From assembly GCF_000003815.2 (NCBI RefSeq), contig NC_049982.1:14735931-14799930 (forward strand): 64,000 nt of DNA. Reading direction: 5' to 3'. This DNA comes from Branchiostoma floridae. Lineage: Eukaryota; Chordata; Leptocardii; Amphioxiformes; Branchiostomatidae. The notes beneath the pieces are model-generated. The model saw nothing but the letters and a program-made list of their open reading frames with translations. It had not been told where the DNA came from and made no database searches. How positions within the stretch are numbered: the stretch's first letter is position 1; each line of letters starts with the position of its first letter. Shown here one piece after another: positions 24,061 to 37,469 of this stretch. The position numbers and the translations under genes were made by a program.

Positions 24061-25839
24061 CTCCTTTAGCTTTTCATTTACTTCTTCAAAACAAATATAA
24101 AAGTCGTCTTCTTTAACTTCATCTATTGTATGTCAAAAATAATTCAAAAAATCAAATAAACCGTGAAAACATGTTAGATATTTCATTTTGTTCCTCAATG
24201 TAGCAGGAAATTTGTGCTGTGAAGGAAATCTATGATATAAGAAATAATGTTGTTCCGTCCTAATTAGTAAAATTGACGTTCCCATATGGTTCACAGTGCG
24301 ACGCATGGAGAATAAATTGTCACAGTAAATAAAGCTATCACAGCTGGAACACTTAATTTGAAGTGGAAAGAAAAGAGTATGATAACCCTCTTGTTGTCAC
24401 ACATAATTAGACTAGTGTTATCTCCAAAAAACACAAAGTAATAAGGTTAGGACTTTGATAAAGATATCTGCTGTTCTTTTGTGATAAAGGAACATGCAGT
24501 GAGACAGACAAGATAAGATACCTCATGTGATATAACTTGTTGTTCCACATGTGACACATGCATACATATACACATACAAAAATGTATGCATCCCCCCACA
24601 AGCAAACACACACACAGCTGATTGAACTGCTGAACAGCTTTAAGCTAGTAAATCTCTCCCCTTAAGTGTATAATGTTATATCACACAGTTAGGCTATCAT
24701 GGCTCTGTAAATGTTATAAGGACCTTAAAGCTACCTCATAAAAGGAGCTGGATTCCTCAGTCAACATCATCATCTTTTGAGTGAACAATTTTACCTGTTC
24801 CTTTGTCCCCCACCCATCAATGTTGGTTTCTACCATACAGCAGCGCCACCTGTCAGTTTGAAGCATACTGCACAAATGAACCAGCACAGTGGTTTTACTC
24901 AAAACCAAAGATTCTGGCTAACGTTACGCATACACCATTTGTGGAAGCCAAAATACACAGTGAGGAGCTTTGAGCTAGAATATGAATGAGATTATTGATC
25001 GTTTAAATTTCTAATAATCAGAAATTTTATTTGGATATCATGGTGATATATATGAAAGGCAAGAACCTGATAGAACATCTCAGCAGGTATTTTCTTTACT
25101 AAGACTGCTTCCTTCCTTGGAAAAGGTTTTCTCTCATATCAATTACTAACAACAAAGTGTAGAGTCTAAAGCTAACAACAGCGAATGATATATATATAAT
25201 CAGCACCAAGGACAGGACAAGCCATAGCAACAGCTGTGAGGATCTTTAGCCATGGAAACAGCTTTAAAGACAATATATGTCCCTGGTATAATTATTTATA
25301 GTTCTGTAGCATGCAAATCAGCATACATAAATTTTATGTGAGGCTGAAATGTCTCTAATGCCTTGCTTTCCAATTGAAGAGCTTGTAAAAGCGATCATAA
25401 CTTTTCTCCCAAGGCACCAAAACTGAATAAAAGCATTTCTCTAATGGGCTGACTTGTGCCTTGTCAATTCCATTGTTTGGTACCTGATCATCCAATTCAA
25501 AAGTTACATTGACTTGACTTACATGATTTACATGTATGTATATCTGCAAATCTACAAAAGGGACAGGTACATTTACATGTAATGTTACAGATTCCGAAGA
25601 AGCTCTACATACTACTACCAAGGAAAGAGGGATAACAATGGTGCAAATCTATGTTGTTTTGAAATTACATACATACATTTCTGTTACATATAATACATGT
25701 TGAATAGTCCTATTATGGAATGCATTATGTTGAAAGAATCCTAATTTATTATGAGTCTGATTGGAACAATTAGAGTCTAATTACATCAAGCAAACATACA
25801 AAAAATCATGATCTGTGATAATGCCTTTCAAAGTGGCCC
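24061..25839. other. Intron-like stretch
   Basis: AT-rich. A weak minus-strand exon-like frame lies near 24,760-24,890 and an 88-codon minus-strand frame at 25,355-25,621 without known motifs. A short match to the 17.5-kb duplication lies near 25,199. Confidence 0.35.
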
Positions 25840-26060
25840 TGCTTGGTGAGATAGGCCTTTACTTTCTGCCCTCAGAGTTATATAATATATACCACTTAAA
25901 AATCACAACTATAGCATGTCCAGAACATGAGATAACAAAACTGGAAGTTCCACTGCAGTACAGCAACAAGACACCAGGGGGTCCACAATACAATTGGAAG
26001 TATCAGCAAGACCTAGTTAGTCATGATCACATACATGGACCAAGTATCAATTCACTCTAT
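25840..26060 (-). repeat. Minus-strand fragment of the dispersed CCCCCTAG family
   Basis: Read on the minus strand it gives GGACCCCCTGGTGT, then TACTGCAGTGGAACTTCCAG, then TTCTGGACATGCTATAGTTG. This parallels the core of the copies at 41.6 and 54.3 kb. It is the only copy seen on this strand. Confidence 0.6.
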
Positions 26061-29000
26061 CAAGGCCTTCTCGAGTTAATGTATGCATAGTATATATAAA
26101 ATACCAAAAGCATATTAACATTTTTGGCAAAGCTAATGATAGCCAAAATATTGCACAAATTTGATTAGATAGTACTTTTATTGTTAGCAGATAGCAGATA
26201 CTTCATTACTTTCATTCAGAGAACTTCAATGATAGAGTGCAACAGTGCAAACATGCACATGGAGAGAATATCATACAGATTTCCTTGCTGTACATTCAAC
26301 CTCATATCTCCAGATGTGAAGAAAATGCCTAACTGTTGCCAAGTGACTTTCACTATTGCTATTCAGTTTTGCTTTATTTACTGTCTCCATCTTTATATCA
26401 AATGATTGTCATTTTATTGTTGAAAGTTTCTTGTAAGTTGACTTCCTTAAGGTGGCAAGCATTCGGGAAATGTTTTCTCTTCTTCAATGGTAATTAATCA
26501 TTTTAGTCGTGGCAGACTAAATCACTTTCTTTCCTCTTTTTTTCTTACAATCTAAAGTTCATTAGAAATGTTTTACTTACTTTATTGGTCTTTTTAATAC
26601 TGACAAAAGAGTTATTGCCTAAGACTTTAGAGAACCATTAGCTTTCACATTTGATGAAAAGTTAAAAGAAACTTCCCAGTTTGAAGAAGCAATGGACTGA
26701 ATAAACCTTGTCAATGTACATCCTCATGCTTTGTGATATGTAATTTGATTACAAAAACAACTGTGCACATTGGTCATAGGATGCATGCAAATAAAATGCC
26801 TCAGTTCTGTTATAAAAAGCTTGTAAAAAAATAAAATACACATAATGCAATGCCGGGCCAATGTGAGGAATATCCAATGTGACACTAAGAATCACTTATC
26901 AAAGGAAAGTATGACATGTTTGGAATCATATTACATCCATGGAAACTGATGTAATTAAGAACCATCCTAGATGTAGTGAATGCACTAAGCAACAGCCAGA
27001 AACAGAACACTAATAAACCTGAAATCCTTGCCAGTAAAGTAGAGAAAATTATAGGCATTCTTCTAGTATACATAATTTCACAGTCTTCAATAGTATCTTG
27101 ACACTTATCTCTCACAATTCTTTATCTTGAATTGTAACAAAGAATGAGAAACAAGTATTTTCATTGAACTCAACCACCCACACTTACTGCCTGTTGAAAC
27201 ACCTGTGTTCCAGGACTGCACCCAGCTGCTATATGTTTACACATGTACCATCCTCTAATCCAAAAGTGCAACATTTTATACTGTGCCTGGGCTAGAAATC
27301 ATCAAACACACTCCGCAGTCCAATCTCATCAAAAATCCCTCTGAATCAAATAACTTTCTTTCTGTTGACCCAAATATGGAATAATCATGAATGTATTTAT
27401 AACTGCATATGCTACCCTTTTCAAAAACAAACACTTTCCAGTAAACCATACTCCACGGAAGAACCATCCACTGTTCAATGTAGTTGTATAACAAGGGTTA
27501 CATAAAAACTACTGACAGTGATGCAGTAATCCATTCTGATGGTCCATAATGGTCTCCATCTGTTAAAGTGTTTTCTTATTGGAGCACTATTCATATATAA
27601 AGCACATGTCATCAATGAACACAGCTTCACCAAAGCCATTGATGGATTTACCGTCCTTCGATTTGCAGCAAAGCGTAGAAATATTAATGGCATGGATTAA
27701 CCAGAGCAAGAAAAGAAAGATGCGCCGTTTGTCTGGACGCATTTCGCTAAGGAAGGATGTCCACAGTGTGACTCCCTGGGGACCCTCAGCCCCACACATC
27801 AAAGACACACATGTCAGATTCCTATAGAAGATGAGGGAGAAAAGACAGATAGGCATGAAACAGAAATGCTTGGACAGTTCCCCTGGCACAGAATGATCCA
27901 TGAGCCACCATTCACGGAGCGGGGATCAGCATTAGGGCCATGATCATCAGCATCAACCCATCATCAATGCCGCATTATTCAGTGATAAGGAATGAATGCT
28001 CCAGCTCAATTGAAAATCCTCAGCAATACTGAGTCAACAGTCCCAATCCCTGCAAGGGCGTCCAAGTCAGGATAGCCTTATAGTTATACATGGCATACTG
28101 AAGAACCATGGGCTAAACTAGTTAAAATACATGGCTCTTTGGCAGCAGATTGGAAAGATGCCAGAGTTGAAATGTGATTGTATCACCAATTTAAAATACT
28201 AATTAAAAAGTGGGTATGGTTTGCCTGTTTCTAGATTTGTTTTGAGAACATCAATTCCTTTTTCTGGCAACAGCAAGAAACGGAAGTACATGCTAGTTAA
28301 AAGGACAGTAGATCATGAAAGTTGAAATTAACACTTTGAAAGTTTGGAAATCCTCTAACAGTTCGAGCCCATGTATTTTCTTTCATGTGTTTCCTCATCA
28401 AATGGACTCATCTCCATCATTACTGGGCCAAAAGACCTGCAGAGTGGGCAAATACTCTCAGCAGTTATTTTAAATCTTGATTTTTTTAAAATTTCATTTC
28501 ATATCAACTCTAATAATTCCAATGGATGCTATACCACCAACTAAAAAAAACATCTAGACACAAATAGAGTAGTGCTATATATGATAAAAAGCCGTTGGTA
28601 AGGTCTCCTCCCCAAAGGTTAGTGATATTGTTTTGAGTACATAAATATCTGAAGAGTATATTATGTTACCTCATGATAACTACTGCTGCATTCATTTGGT
28701 ACAATTTACATCTATTTATTTTTCTTGGTATTGTGGCATCTGGTGAAATTAAGACAGCTGAAGTTAATTTTTTTTTCCAATTTGAGACAAAAAATGTATA
28801 TTTTGGGCTCCAGTTCCCTATAGCCGGCCTGGTGTCAAAAATGAATCAGAAATTTGGTATGAGAGTGCCTTGCTTCTTTTCTTGTTTTATAACTCTTTCT
28901 CTTGCACGGTTACTGGAAACAGAAAATCAAATTGGTGTGATCCTGTTGTGCATTAATTGCAATTACATGGACTGGTTCACATGATGATGTACATTGTCTC

Positions 29001-29352
29001 CTCTGGATGATGCTGATAGGGTTATAAACTGATTGAAGCATTTCCTTGTATACATGTAGTTTCTGTAGGTATTACAAATGTTCCAAAGTAATTAAGTGGC
29101 TTCGACAACATTATCTCTCCCCCTATTTCATGAAATATTGGTCCCACACTTCAAAATGCTGAGATATCATCTTCCCTTCATAAAATCACAGCAGCAAAAA
29201 TGTAATGAATATGACACAAATTTCAAAGAATCTTGCATTGCATCTGTGGTGGTAAATTTGATGACACATTGCTTTTAATGAACATTTTCATGGTCCTTTT
29301 TTCAAAAGCAGACCCTGACACCTGTTGACAAAAGAGGGCATTCATTCTTCAG
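26061..29352. other. Intron-like stretch
   Basis: No firm exon. The GC-richer block at 27,600-28,080 is open on both strands and motif-dense. A frame after TTCGATTTGCAG (27,670) reads protein-like to a stop near 27,827 but lacks support. It could be a regulatory block. The rest is AT-rich. Confidence 0.35.
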
Positions 29353-29438
29353 AGCTGCCATAATGATTCTGACAGATCGTAGCCTGAAGGCTAAGAGAGT
29401 TATAGAGGGAAGTTCCCTGGGAGTTGGCATATCTGATG
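29353..29438 (+). CDS. Internal exon of the plus-strand gene (unidentified)
   Basis: The acceptor CATTCATTCTTCAG and the donor GATG|GTGAGTATC are both good. The 86 bases are open in the frame starting at base 2: AAIMILTDRSLKAKRVIEGS, then SLGVGISD. Incoming phase is 2, outgoing phase 1. The outgoing G joins GA of the next exon (32,093) to make a Gly codon and the frame stays open, which is a strong internal check. The peptide has a hydrophobic strand, then a basic patch, then a Gly/Ser turn, as in a folded cytosolic protein. I do not recognise the family. The other two frames contain stops or do not fit the downstream phase. Confidence 0.6.
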
Positions 29439-30759
29439 GTGAGTATCAACAGTGGCATATGGCAGTTTAACTTGTCAAAACAATCACAGGGTAGGAAAAG
29501 AAATGACCACGTGCAAGGAGACAGATGAAGGCACTGGGAACAGTAAACATAGACATACTGTAGGCTGGGTTACTTCAATTACCTGGTTCCAGCATGCACA
29601 AACACCAATGTAAACTTATGCATGCACAAACAACCATGCTAGGAACAGCACTCAGACACAGACAGTGAACTCCAGTTTTTGAATAAGTTTTCAGGCATCT
29701 TAGCATACAGATTTAACTGGTATCTTGTCTCTTGCTTTGGATCATAAAGATTGAGTTGTTCAAATTTGCTGTATTACAAATATTTAAGTCAGTGGTAAGT
29801 CCAAAAGTGATGCACTTAAAAGGGGATGCAAAATTTCCAAGACAGGCTGGCAAACTTCAAGTAGTTCTGTACCGTCAGTCTGGTTTCTGTACAATGGTTG
29901 CTTATGTGGTATTCATCAAGCTTCTTTTATCCCTTTCACCACATTCATTGACTTATGATCACACTGTGCAGCTGCTGAACCCTCTCCACTAACATTTTAG
30001 GTAAAAAATTCTGATTGCCTCCAGACCTTTGAAATAGAATTGCCCAGAAGTGTGGAAATGCAAGTCGTTGATGCTGACAAAGGCATTGATTTGACAAACC
30101 TAACCTTTCTGAGGATTAGTCACAGCAGCAACAGCAAGGCCATATAAAGGTCTCTACATCGATTCATTAAAACCAATAGGCTGACATCTCCAATTCGTTT
30201 ATAGGCCTGCTTTCAGCTGAAGCATGTTTATTCCATTTCAAACAGTCTAGGTACCTATTCAACTGGTACACAATATAAAAAAATTTTTAAAGCTATGACA
30301 GAAAAAAGGTATTATTCTGCAAATAAAGACTTATTCTTGTGTGGAAAATAGGCTACATTCATCATCTCAAATAAGACTGTAATGTTTGTAACTGGTTTAA
30401 TAGTAGGATGTTTGTCACCAGGACTACTGCTTACAGGTCTCGTGGTTAGGCCACACCAATTTTATTTGTTGCTTCTCGGATTTCCCGACCCTACTTTTCC
30501 CGATTTGAAAAAAAAATGGCCACACCTCGTGTTGACAAAATTTCACTGTCTCTCTCAAATAAACTATGGGCCTAAAATTCCAGTAGCTGTACGTGCCTAT
30601 TTATCATATTTCTTCAAACTTTCACTTTGCCTACAGACCCCCTTAATATTGAAAGTTTGGGTTTTCCTGCCCGCATTTCCTGGGATATTTAGGTAAATAA
30701 TCCAGAAAAAAAACCTAAATTTGGGAAGCATTTCAATTCAAGTATACATGTAGAAAATC
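29439..30759. other. Intron of the plus-strand gene
   Basis: The intron between 29,438 and 32,093 starts here. It is mostly AT-rich. The 104-codon frame at 30,382-30,696 sits in repeat-like sequence that seems to belong to the relic ending at 30,795. Confidence 0.45.
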
Positions 30760-30795
30760 GGTGCAAGTTCACCCCAAAGTGTATTTTGAGCCCTG
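30380..30795 (+). mobile_element. Relic of a CAGGGCTC-type TIR element (right end)
   Basis: The right end GGTGCAAGTTCACC...GTATTTTGAGCCCTG (30,760-30,795) matches the inner GTGCAAGTT motif and the terminal TATTTCGAGCCCTG of the complete element at 59,281-60,010. A matching left end is not clear, so the left boundary is a guess. Confidence 0.45.
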
Positions 30796-32024
30796 TTCTG
30801 AGTACCAGTAAATTTTGCCTAGCTGCTGTCATTTTAGCCACCTTTACACATGGCATTCATGCTTTTCTTTATGACTACATCAGTGACCCAAGAGCCTGAA
30901 ATGAAATTGTCCACTTTCAGATTTACTCCATCTTGGGTAGATTGCTCAATAGTATGCCAATTACCCATGCAGTATGTCTTTTTAAAAGTATTGTGGATTT
31001 GACAACTTAACATTTGCCATTACACGTATCGACAGGGCAGACAAAAGACGGCATAACTTTTCCCCAACATTTTCACCCAGGGAGATGGAATTAGATTTGG
31101 CAGCCTTTGTTCATGATTTAGGCCATTGACTCCAATTTATGGCAAGGGGACAAAACGTTTCCCTCTCTCCTGGCCATTCCGCCTGACTTTACATTGTTGG
31201 TCACTTTTCTGGTCATGCCTGCCGACATGTGACACAATACAAGATTTGTGCACAATCTTGGAGCACAGAACAGCTCATAAAACAAGCTAACAGAAGTGCT
31301 CAATACCATTATGGGACTTCATGGCCTTTAGACTGCTGAATCACACACTCAATTCTCCCTTGGCAGTGCCACCATCTCTCAATGACACCTTTGATCAAAA
31401 AGGCTCAGAATCTAACTTGACTTGAGCTGGAAACATGCAACCTCAAGGGTAAGATGGGGACGAGTCATTAGAAGCCGTGCCAAAATTGGAATGACATCAC
31501 GTCCCTGCATGGCCTATGCCTAAGTTAGCTGTGTGGTTAATATAGAAATCTAAAAGCAATAAATGTTTTGTGAATCAAAGAGGTTGGAATTATATTGATG
31601 TCTGCCCAAGCAATGCCCGCAGAGCTTGCAAGGCAGAATATTTCGATGTGAAAGATGAGGTCTTACTGCGTGGGTTGGCACTTTTAATGTGCAGCTAGTT
31701 GTTCTTTACAAAGAAATCTTAAGATATCGTTGTATAGAAAGTTTTGTAACCAGCTAGTGTGATCCAATAGGATTACATGCTGGTAAAGCATCAAATAGCA
31801 TTAATCTCTGTTACAATCACTATTAACTAACAAATGTATGAAACGGTCTAAAATCATTGACAGAGAACACATATTTTCATATCAGATATTATAATAACTT
31901 CATGTATATGAAATAGTAAAAAACTCCATCTTGAATAAAGTGGGACTTGAAATGCACAGTGGATGTTTAATTTCCTGCTTTATTCTGAAAACACACCAGA
32001 AATAAGGCACCCCCACACAGATAA
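30796..32024. other. Intron of the plus-strand gene
   Basis: AT-rich with no recognised features apart from some motif-dense patches (31,020-31,520). Confidence 0.4.
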
Positions 32025-32045
32025 ACTTACCTTAGAAAGGTAAGT
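32025..32045. repeat. Palindrome carrying a splice-donor consensus on both strands
   Basis: ACTTACCTT, then AGA, then AAGGTAAGT: a perfect 9-bp inverted repeat with a 3-base spacer. Each strand presents AAG|GTAAGT. It lies 47 bases upstream of the exon at 32,093. Confidence 0.8.
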
Positions 32046-32092
32046 CATCCCATTTCCTGCTGATTACCTGCCTTTTCCCCTCGATTTTCCAG

Positions 32093-32141
32093 GATTATTG
32101 GCACACATACACAAGCCCTTCTACCTGTCCATGGTGCTGAA
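32093..32141 (+). CDS. 49-base internal exon of the plus-strand gene
   Basis: A textbook acceptor (pyrimidine tract CCTTTTCCCCTCGATTTTCCAG) and donor (GAA|GTAAGT) bound it. In incoming phase 1 it reads LLAHIHKPFYLSMVL. Phase 1 matches the exon ending at 29,438, and the outgoing AA joins G at 62,429 to make Lys. One other frame has a stop; the remaining one is open but does not fit either neighbour. The 49-base length shifts the frame, so skipping it would break the protein. Short exons of this kind are common in animal genes. No family recognised. Confidence 0.62.
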
Positions 32142-35100
32142 GTAAGTACTGTGATAAGGAGAACCCATCGAAGCATTCAGGTTTGTCGTTGTTTATTCAA
32201 GTGCATCTACCAAGCTCTCCCCACACTGCTTGATCATCACATTTGAATGTAATCCAATGTTGTGCTCACCCCTGCTATTCGTCAGGAGTCTCAGCACCAA
32301 TCAATTCCACCATTTCTCTACGTCTCCATACTTTCCACTCTGGTGAAGAGCGATACTCCCCACCATGGATGCTTTAGAAGTTACATCATTAACCAGTGGA
32401 CTTCAGTGTTCACCTTATGACCTCCCATGGCATCATTAGGCCAATTCAAGTTTTCACCTGGTTAAAATATTTTGCCAAACTTTTTTGCAAAGTAATTGAA
32501 TGCTGTTATCATACAGTGGCTTTGCTTAATTGTGCATAATTACATAATTCCTGTTCAATTCAAACCTGAAACATATAATGAGCATCCTCTTCTACAATAT
32601 TGACATCTATACAGAGGTCATCATTAATGCTATCTTAAATCTATTTGTAACATATTATGATCATTACAGCGATTTCCCTTTTAACAGAAGAGTTTACTTA
32701 ACATCCATCTGTGTAAGTCAAAATTCAATCCGCTAAATATGTCTGATCCGCCTGCATGGACATTATGTTTTCCTGTTCTGTTTTAATTTTTCTCATCCTT
32801 CCATTTTGCACTTAAGACTGTTACCTTAAAACCAAGTAGATAATTTTTTTAGCCTTGAAATGTATCAAAGAGACAAACTTTGCTACAGCTGAAAGGTACA
32901 TGTACATCTATTCAGTCCATTTAGCCATTCATGCTTCATTCCTTCTAAGAGGGTCGAACATGAAGACATCTGCTTTTGACAAGCAGCCTTAAAGAAACCA
33001 GACAGCAGGTAATGAGGTTAATTCTAAGGGCTTTACGGCTCTCTCAGCTGCCTTAAACACTTGTCAATGTATACAAAAACATGGCAGTACTCTACAAAGG
33101 CTCAGACCCTTCAACTGGGCAAACTAGAGTGGTACATTGAAAGTAAAAAAGTTGTCTTTCTCAATTTCTTCTAAAAGTACGTTGAACTCTGTCACAAATA
33201 CTTCTTTGTTTTATCATTGTGGAGATAAGAGAGGTCTTCTTTCTTGCCTCGTACCAACAGTAAGTACACTGCTGGTTCAGCACACTGCTCTTCTGGCTTT
33301 GTAGCTTGCTTGGGGTGTATTTTAGAAGAGATGCACTTCACTTTGGTCCTTTAATCCTTTCTTTGATTCTTCATTACTTTCCAATCAGTTTCTCTTTTGC
33401 CTTCACAGCTGGACAAGAGGGTGACATTGATATGGTGTGTGGGATGTCACAGGAATGGAGGAATCCATCCGTGCAGACGTCATGCTTTCCACAAGCTGTC
33501 TCCAACTGAGACTGACATTTGGACTATAGGACATGTGGTTGTCTGCATTGAACAGGAACCATGAGGCAGATTATCAAACTTTTTTTTTTTAATCATGTAT
33601 GAAGGAAAGTGTCCTTAAGCCATTAAGAGCTGTTTTGCACACAACCTGTAGGCTCCACTTTATCTTGTATACAAATGCCTAAAATGTATAGAGTACAATA
33701 AAAGCTTAAAAAGTGATGAACAGTATGCTGAATGGTTTTTGAACATAAGGTGGCTGCATTGGTTTGACTTCAATCATAGTGTGAAATGTCAATGACTTTT
33801 CTAGCTTTAAACAGGTCTGACATTTCCTCTGGCAAAGAAAGGTTTGATATATCTGACATTTTCACAGACCAATAATAACACATTCAACATTATATATGGA
33901 GGAAAGAATTGTCCCCTCTACATTCCATGCATTAGTTTCCTACTTGTTTTTAAATAAAGAATAAATCAAATCTTTGAGTAAACTTTTTTACTACTTCCTT
34001 TCCATGAAAGAATCCTTCTTGAAATGGCAGCATGTCCAAAGGGTAGGACTAGGCTGCATACATCAGGGTTGACAACCCCCTTATCTTCAATCTAGCCATT
34101 TTTTCAGAGGTAGAGGAGAGAAGTAATAAATAACTGTTACATGCTTTTTGGGAGAAGATTGAAAGATCTTAATGAAGATGTTGAAAAAGAATACCCTCGC
34201 AGACTAATGCCATTTTCTTCAGGGCGGATTCTGATGTCAGTTTGACAAATATTTTCCATATCCCATTTTGTGGATGAGTACAAGATTAATGGTAGACTAA
34301 TAAGCAAAACTATCTCACTATAAATCTTGCCATGCCTTGAGTGCAGCAGTAAATTTCAAGAGTGGGGACAAGAACATGCTCATTAGTCCATGCAGTTAAG
34401 TTTCAAACTAAAAACATCTTAAATCAATTCCCTGAAGACATCCTTGGGGACTCCAAGAGGATATTTCCAAATCCAGACTAAAGGAAAACTTTTGGTCAAC
34501 ATCGCCTAAAATAATACACGAATTCGGTGAACTTAAATAGGCCAAACAGGTGCAGGCTTTTAGACAAATAAGACAAGATATGGTGATCATAGCACAAATA
34601 GTACTTTCCATGTTGAAAGGAATACATCATATCTATTAGTTCTCAAAACCTTGATTACTGCCATGCTCCTGTTGTAGGTGTATAATAATCTTACCTGTTA
34701 AATACCAACACTTTACAAAAGTCTTATTAGTATGCCAATACACTAATGAATAAGATATTAAGTCACTGAAAGATTTGAAAAATTTTCATCTATAAGTGAG
34801 ATACTGCCAATTTTCTCCATATAAGTGTTTGTAATTACTCCGAACATTCTCTAAAAGTGGCAGGCTGTTAACAATTTGTCTGTATAATGATTTACTGTAT
34901 TTCTAACCAATTGCAATTAAGCGTAAAAAAGGTTTATGGAATTAACATTAAGCAAGGAAGAAATATATGTGGCAGCATTTCTGCCTCATAGATCCTCATA
35001 GATATATGTCTGTATCCATGTGCATGTATGAGAATACAATTAACAAAACAATTGCCAGAATAAATTGTTTGTTAAAGGAGGCTGCTGGCAGGAGGTAGCA

Positions 35101-36468
35101 GACTATACTGTTTGCAGAAAAAAGTCATTGTGGACAAAGAGTTAATGATCTTTTGATGCTCTGCAAGTTGTAGGAAAAAATGCAAAGGATATGCACAGTG
35201 AATGCTGCCAAACATATTACAGTGCTAATAACCTTTCCTGATGTGATTTATGTCATGAATATTGGTACCTGTCTCAAGTGGAACAGCTCCACAACATGCC
35301 TCATCAGTCAGCTGACCCATCCTCTTCATGGTTAGCCTGCTCTAAACTCATTAGATGATTCCTATATCGACTCATAGCAATATCTTGCTTGTTCCAAAAT
35401 AAATAGAGAGATACTGTTTTTTTCTTCTTTCATTTCTTTATCATTCGCAAACTTTTTTGCATAACCAAAAATGTAGGAAGATTAGCAATTGTACTATAGC
35501 ATCAATATTGAGAAAAAGCTTAAGCAAACAAAAACAAGTAGAAAGCAAGTAAAGTTAACAGCCTAGCAATCAGAGGTTGTCCATTGAAGCTACATGCTTT
35601 TTTTACCCCCTCTTATGCCAGTCTTTTGGAGAAAAAAAAACTGTCAAAAAGCTACCCTTGGCTGGCCTGTTGTGGCTAATGGCATGAAGGAATGACATAT
35701 CGCAAGCTCGAAGCTAGACAAATTTCGTTACTTCACGAAAGCAGGGCTCGTGCTGCTGGAGGCAATCAAGATTTCTAAGCAATTCTGGGACACTGAAAAT
35801 ACTTTGGGCTTAGAGTCGAAGAGAGAAAATCAAACTCTGCTTTTAAAGGATTTAGTTCTTATATTCCTGGCAGCAACAACTAAATAAATGACATCCTGAG
35901 GTTGGTTCATTCTTGATTTTCATCACTATTGACTAGTTATTTCAAGCCCTGAATTGGTCATGTGGCAATTGATGTGAAATGATTTTGGTATGTCTTAACA
36001 CAATGTCTGTAATATTTGTATTAATCAATTGAGGGTAACCAGTTACCTCCCATTGGCAAATTGCACCAGCTTGGCAGGCACATCAAACAAAAGATTTCAC
36101 CTAACCCCTGTAAAGCTAGCTCCAAGTCTTGTCTAAAGTTACATATATGATCTAATTAACTAAGAGGCATTACTTTTCGGTACGCTGAAGCACGTGAATT
36201 TATACTTCGCAGGTAGCTATATATCATTATACATTAGATGTTTTATCAAGAATGCATATTCATTAAATGTTAAACTTTGACTTGAATATTCCATATTTCA
36301 AAATTTTCTATTCTGGTATTTTGCACATCTCAGAAGCTTTTTTCAAAGCTCTGTACAGATGACACTTTTCATTATCATATGTAAAGAACTTTGCAGATGG
36401 CTTCTAGAGTCGGTGAAGATAGAAAAAGCAATCAATGTAAGGAAATTGGAATTTTCTCATTGTAATAG
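32142..36468. other. Start of a ~30-kb intron
   Basis: This begins the long intron of the plus-strand gene under the model given here. It is AT-rich. No firm exon, RNA gene or repeat was recognised. Extra cassette exons cannot be excluded. Confidence 0.4.
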
Positions 36469-36530
36469 AGGAATCTTTGCAAAAGAGGTAGTTTTGCTTA
36501 GCATTAATGAGCTCTTTTGCAAAGATTCCT
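36469..36530. repeat. Perfect 19-bp inverted repeat with 24-base loop
   Basis: The arms AGGAATCTTTGCAAAAGAG (36,469-36,487) and CTCTTTTGCAAAGATTCCT (36,512-36,530) are exact reverse complements. Pairing stops abruptly on both sides. The arm holds a TTTGCAAA palindrome. It could form a hairpin RNA or a paired binding site; without mismatches or a basal stem it does not look like a typical microRNA precursor. Confidence 0.85.
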
Positions 36531-37469
36531 GCCTACTCAATTGCCTTGCAAGACAATATTCTTCAACATCCATTTCTGAAGAGTTACCAAGTTTGGGTTG
36601 CAGCTGGTTTCATATACTTGCTAATATGTTAAACCACCTCCAACCTGAACAGGCCCTAAATTAACCACTTTCACCTCTCTCTTCTTGGTCACTTTTTTAA
36701 TGCTACTCTTCTTAGTCATCTTCTTATGCTGGCTTCTAAAGAAAGGAATAGAAAGAAACATAGGTAACATTTCATAGGGTGACTCAAGTATATCAATGTC
36801 ATTAGCCTGTAACAATATGTTTAGTTTAATGCAATGCGCCTTTCATGATAGAGTGGAAAAATGAATTTTTGATGTCTTGGTGGTCTACACCACATATCCA
36901 TGACAAGATCCCCAGGGGTTATGACAAATGCCTTTGCTATGATTGGCAATCATACACGTATTGTGCTCTCCTCTTATATGCTGTCAAAGCTTCTGTCATA
37001 TGAATAAAATATGTCACCAGGGGATGCAATGGCAGATGCATCTATGCCGTGAGAGAAAGATAACACAGTGCAAGATTAATAGTTTTTTTTTCATCCTTTC
37101 TGTTATGACCTACTTCTTTCAACAAATTGCCAGAAACTCCATGTGCAATAAAGCAGAAACAAAATTATACACTGTTTTGTGGCATTAAGTTTTTTCTTTT
37201 TCTGCAAATTCTAAACTAATTCCATGAGTTGGTGATAAAAACACCAGGGTGAGTCAGAAGTGTTGGCTTTTATCCATCCCAGGTAGATTCATTGGTGGGC
37301 TTGTGGGTATAATTATGGATCTGCAATTAGGAAGTTGATCCAAGAATTTTTGTAATATCTGGGCCATGAAAACATTCAATACAGATGTTCTGGAAGTATA
37401 TTTTGAGTGGGTAAAACTCAGTGTATTTCACATCACCCTTAGGCCACTCCTAAATTGGCTGTCTGGTAT
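36531..37469. other. Intron-like stretch
   Basis: No feature recognised apart from short chance frames. Confidence 0.4.

Noticed and set aside
27579-27901. Plus- and minus-strand frames of 82 and 104 codons as exons
   Set aside because: Both strands are open over the same block, no strong donor follows, and the block reads more like noncoding regulatory DNA.
36359-36664. 101-codon plus-strand frame as a gene
   Set aside because: The frame crosses the perfect inverted repeat and has no motif or splice context.
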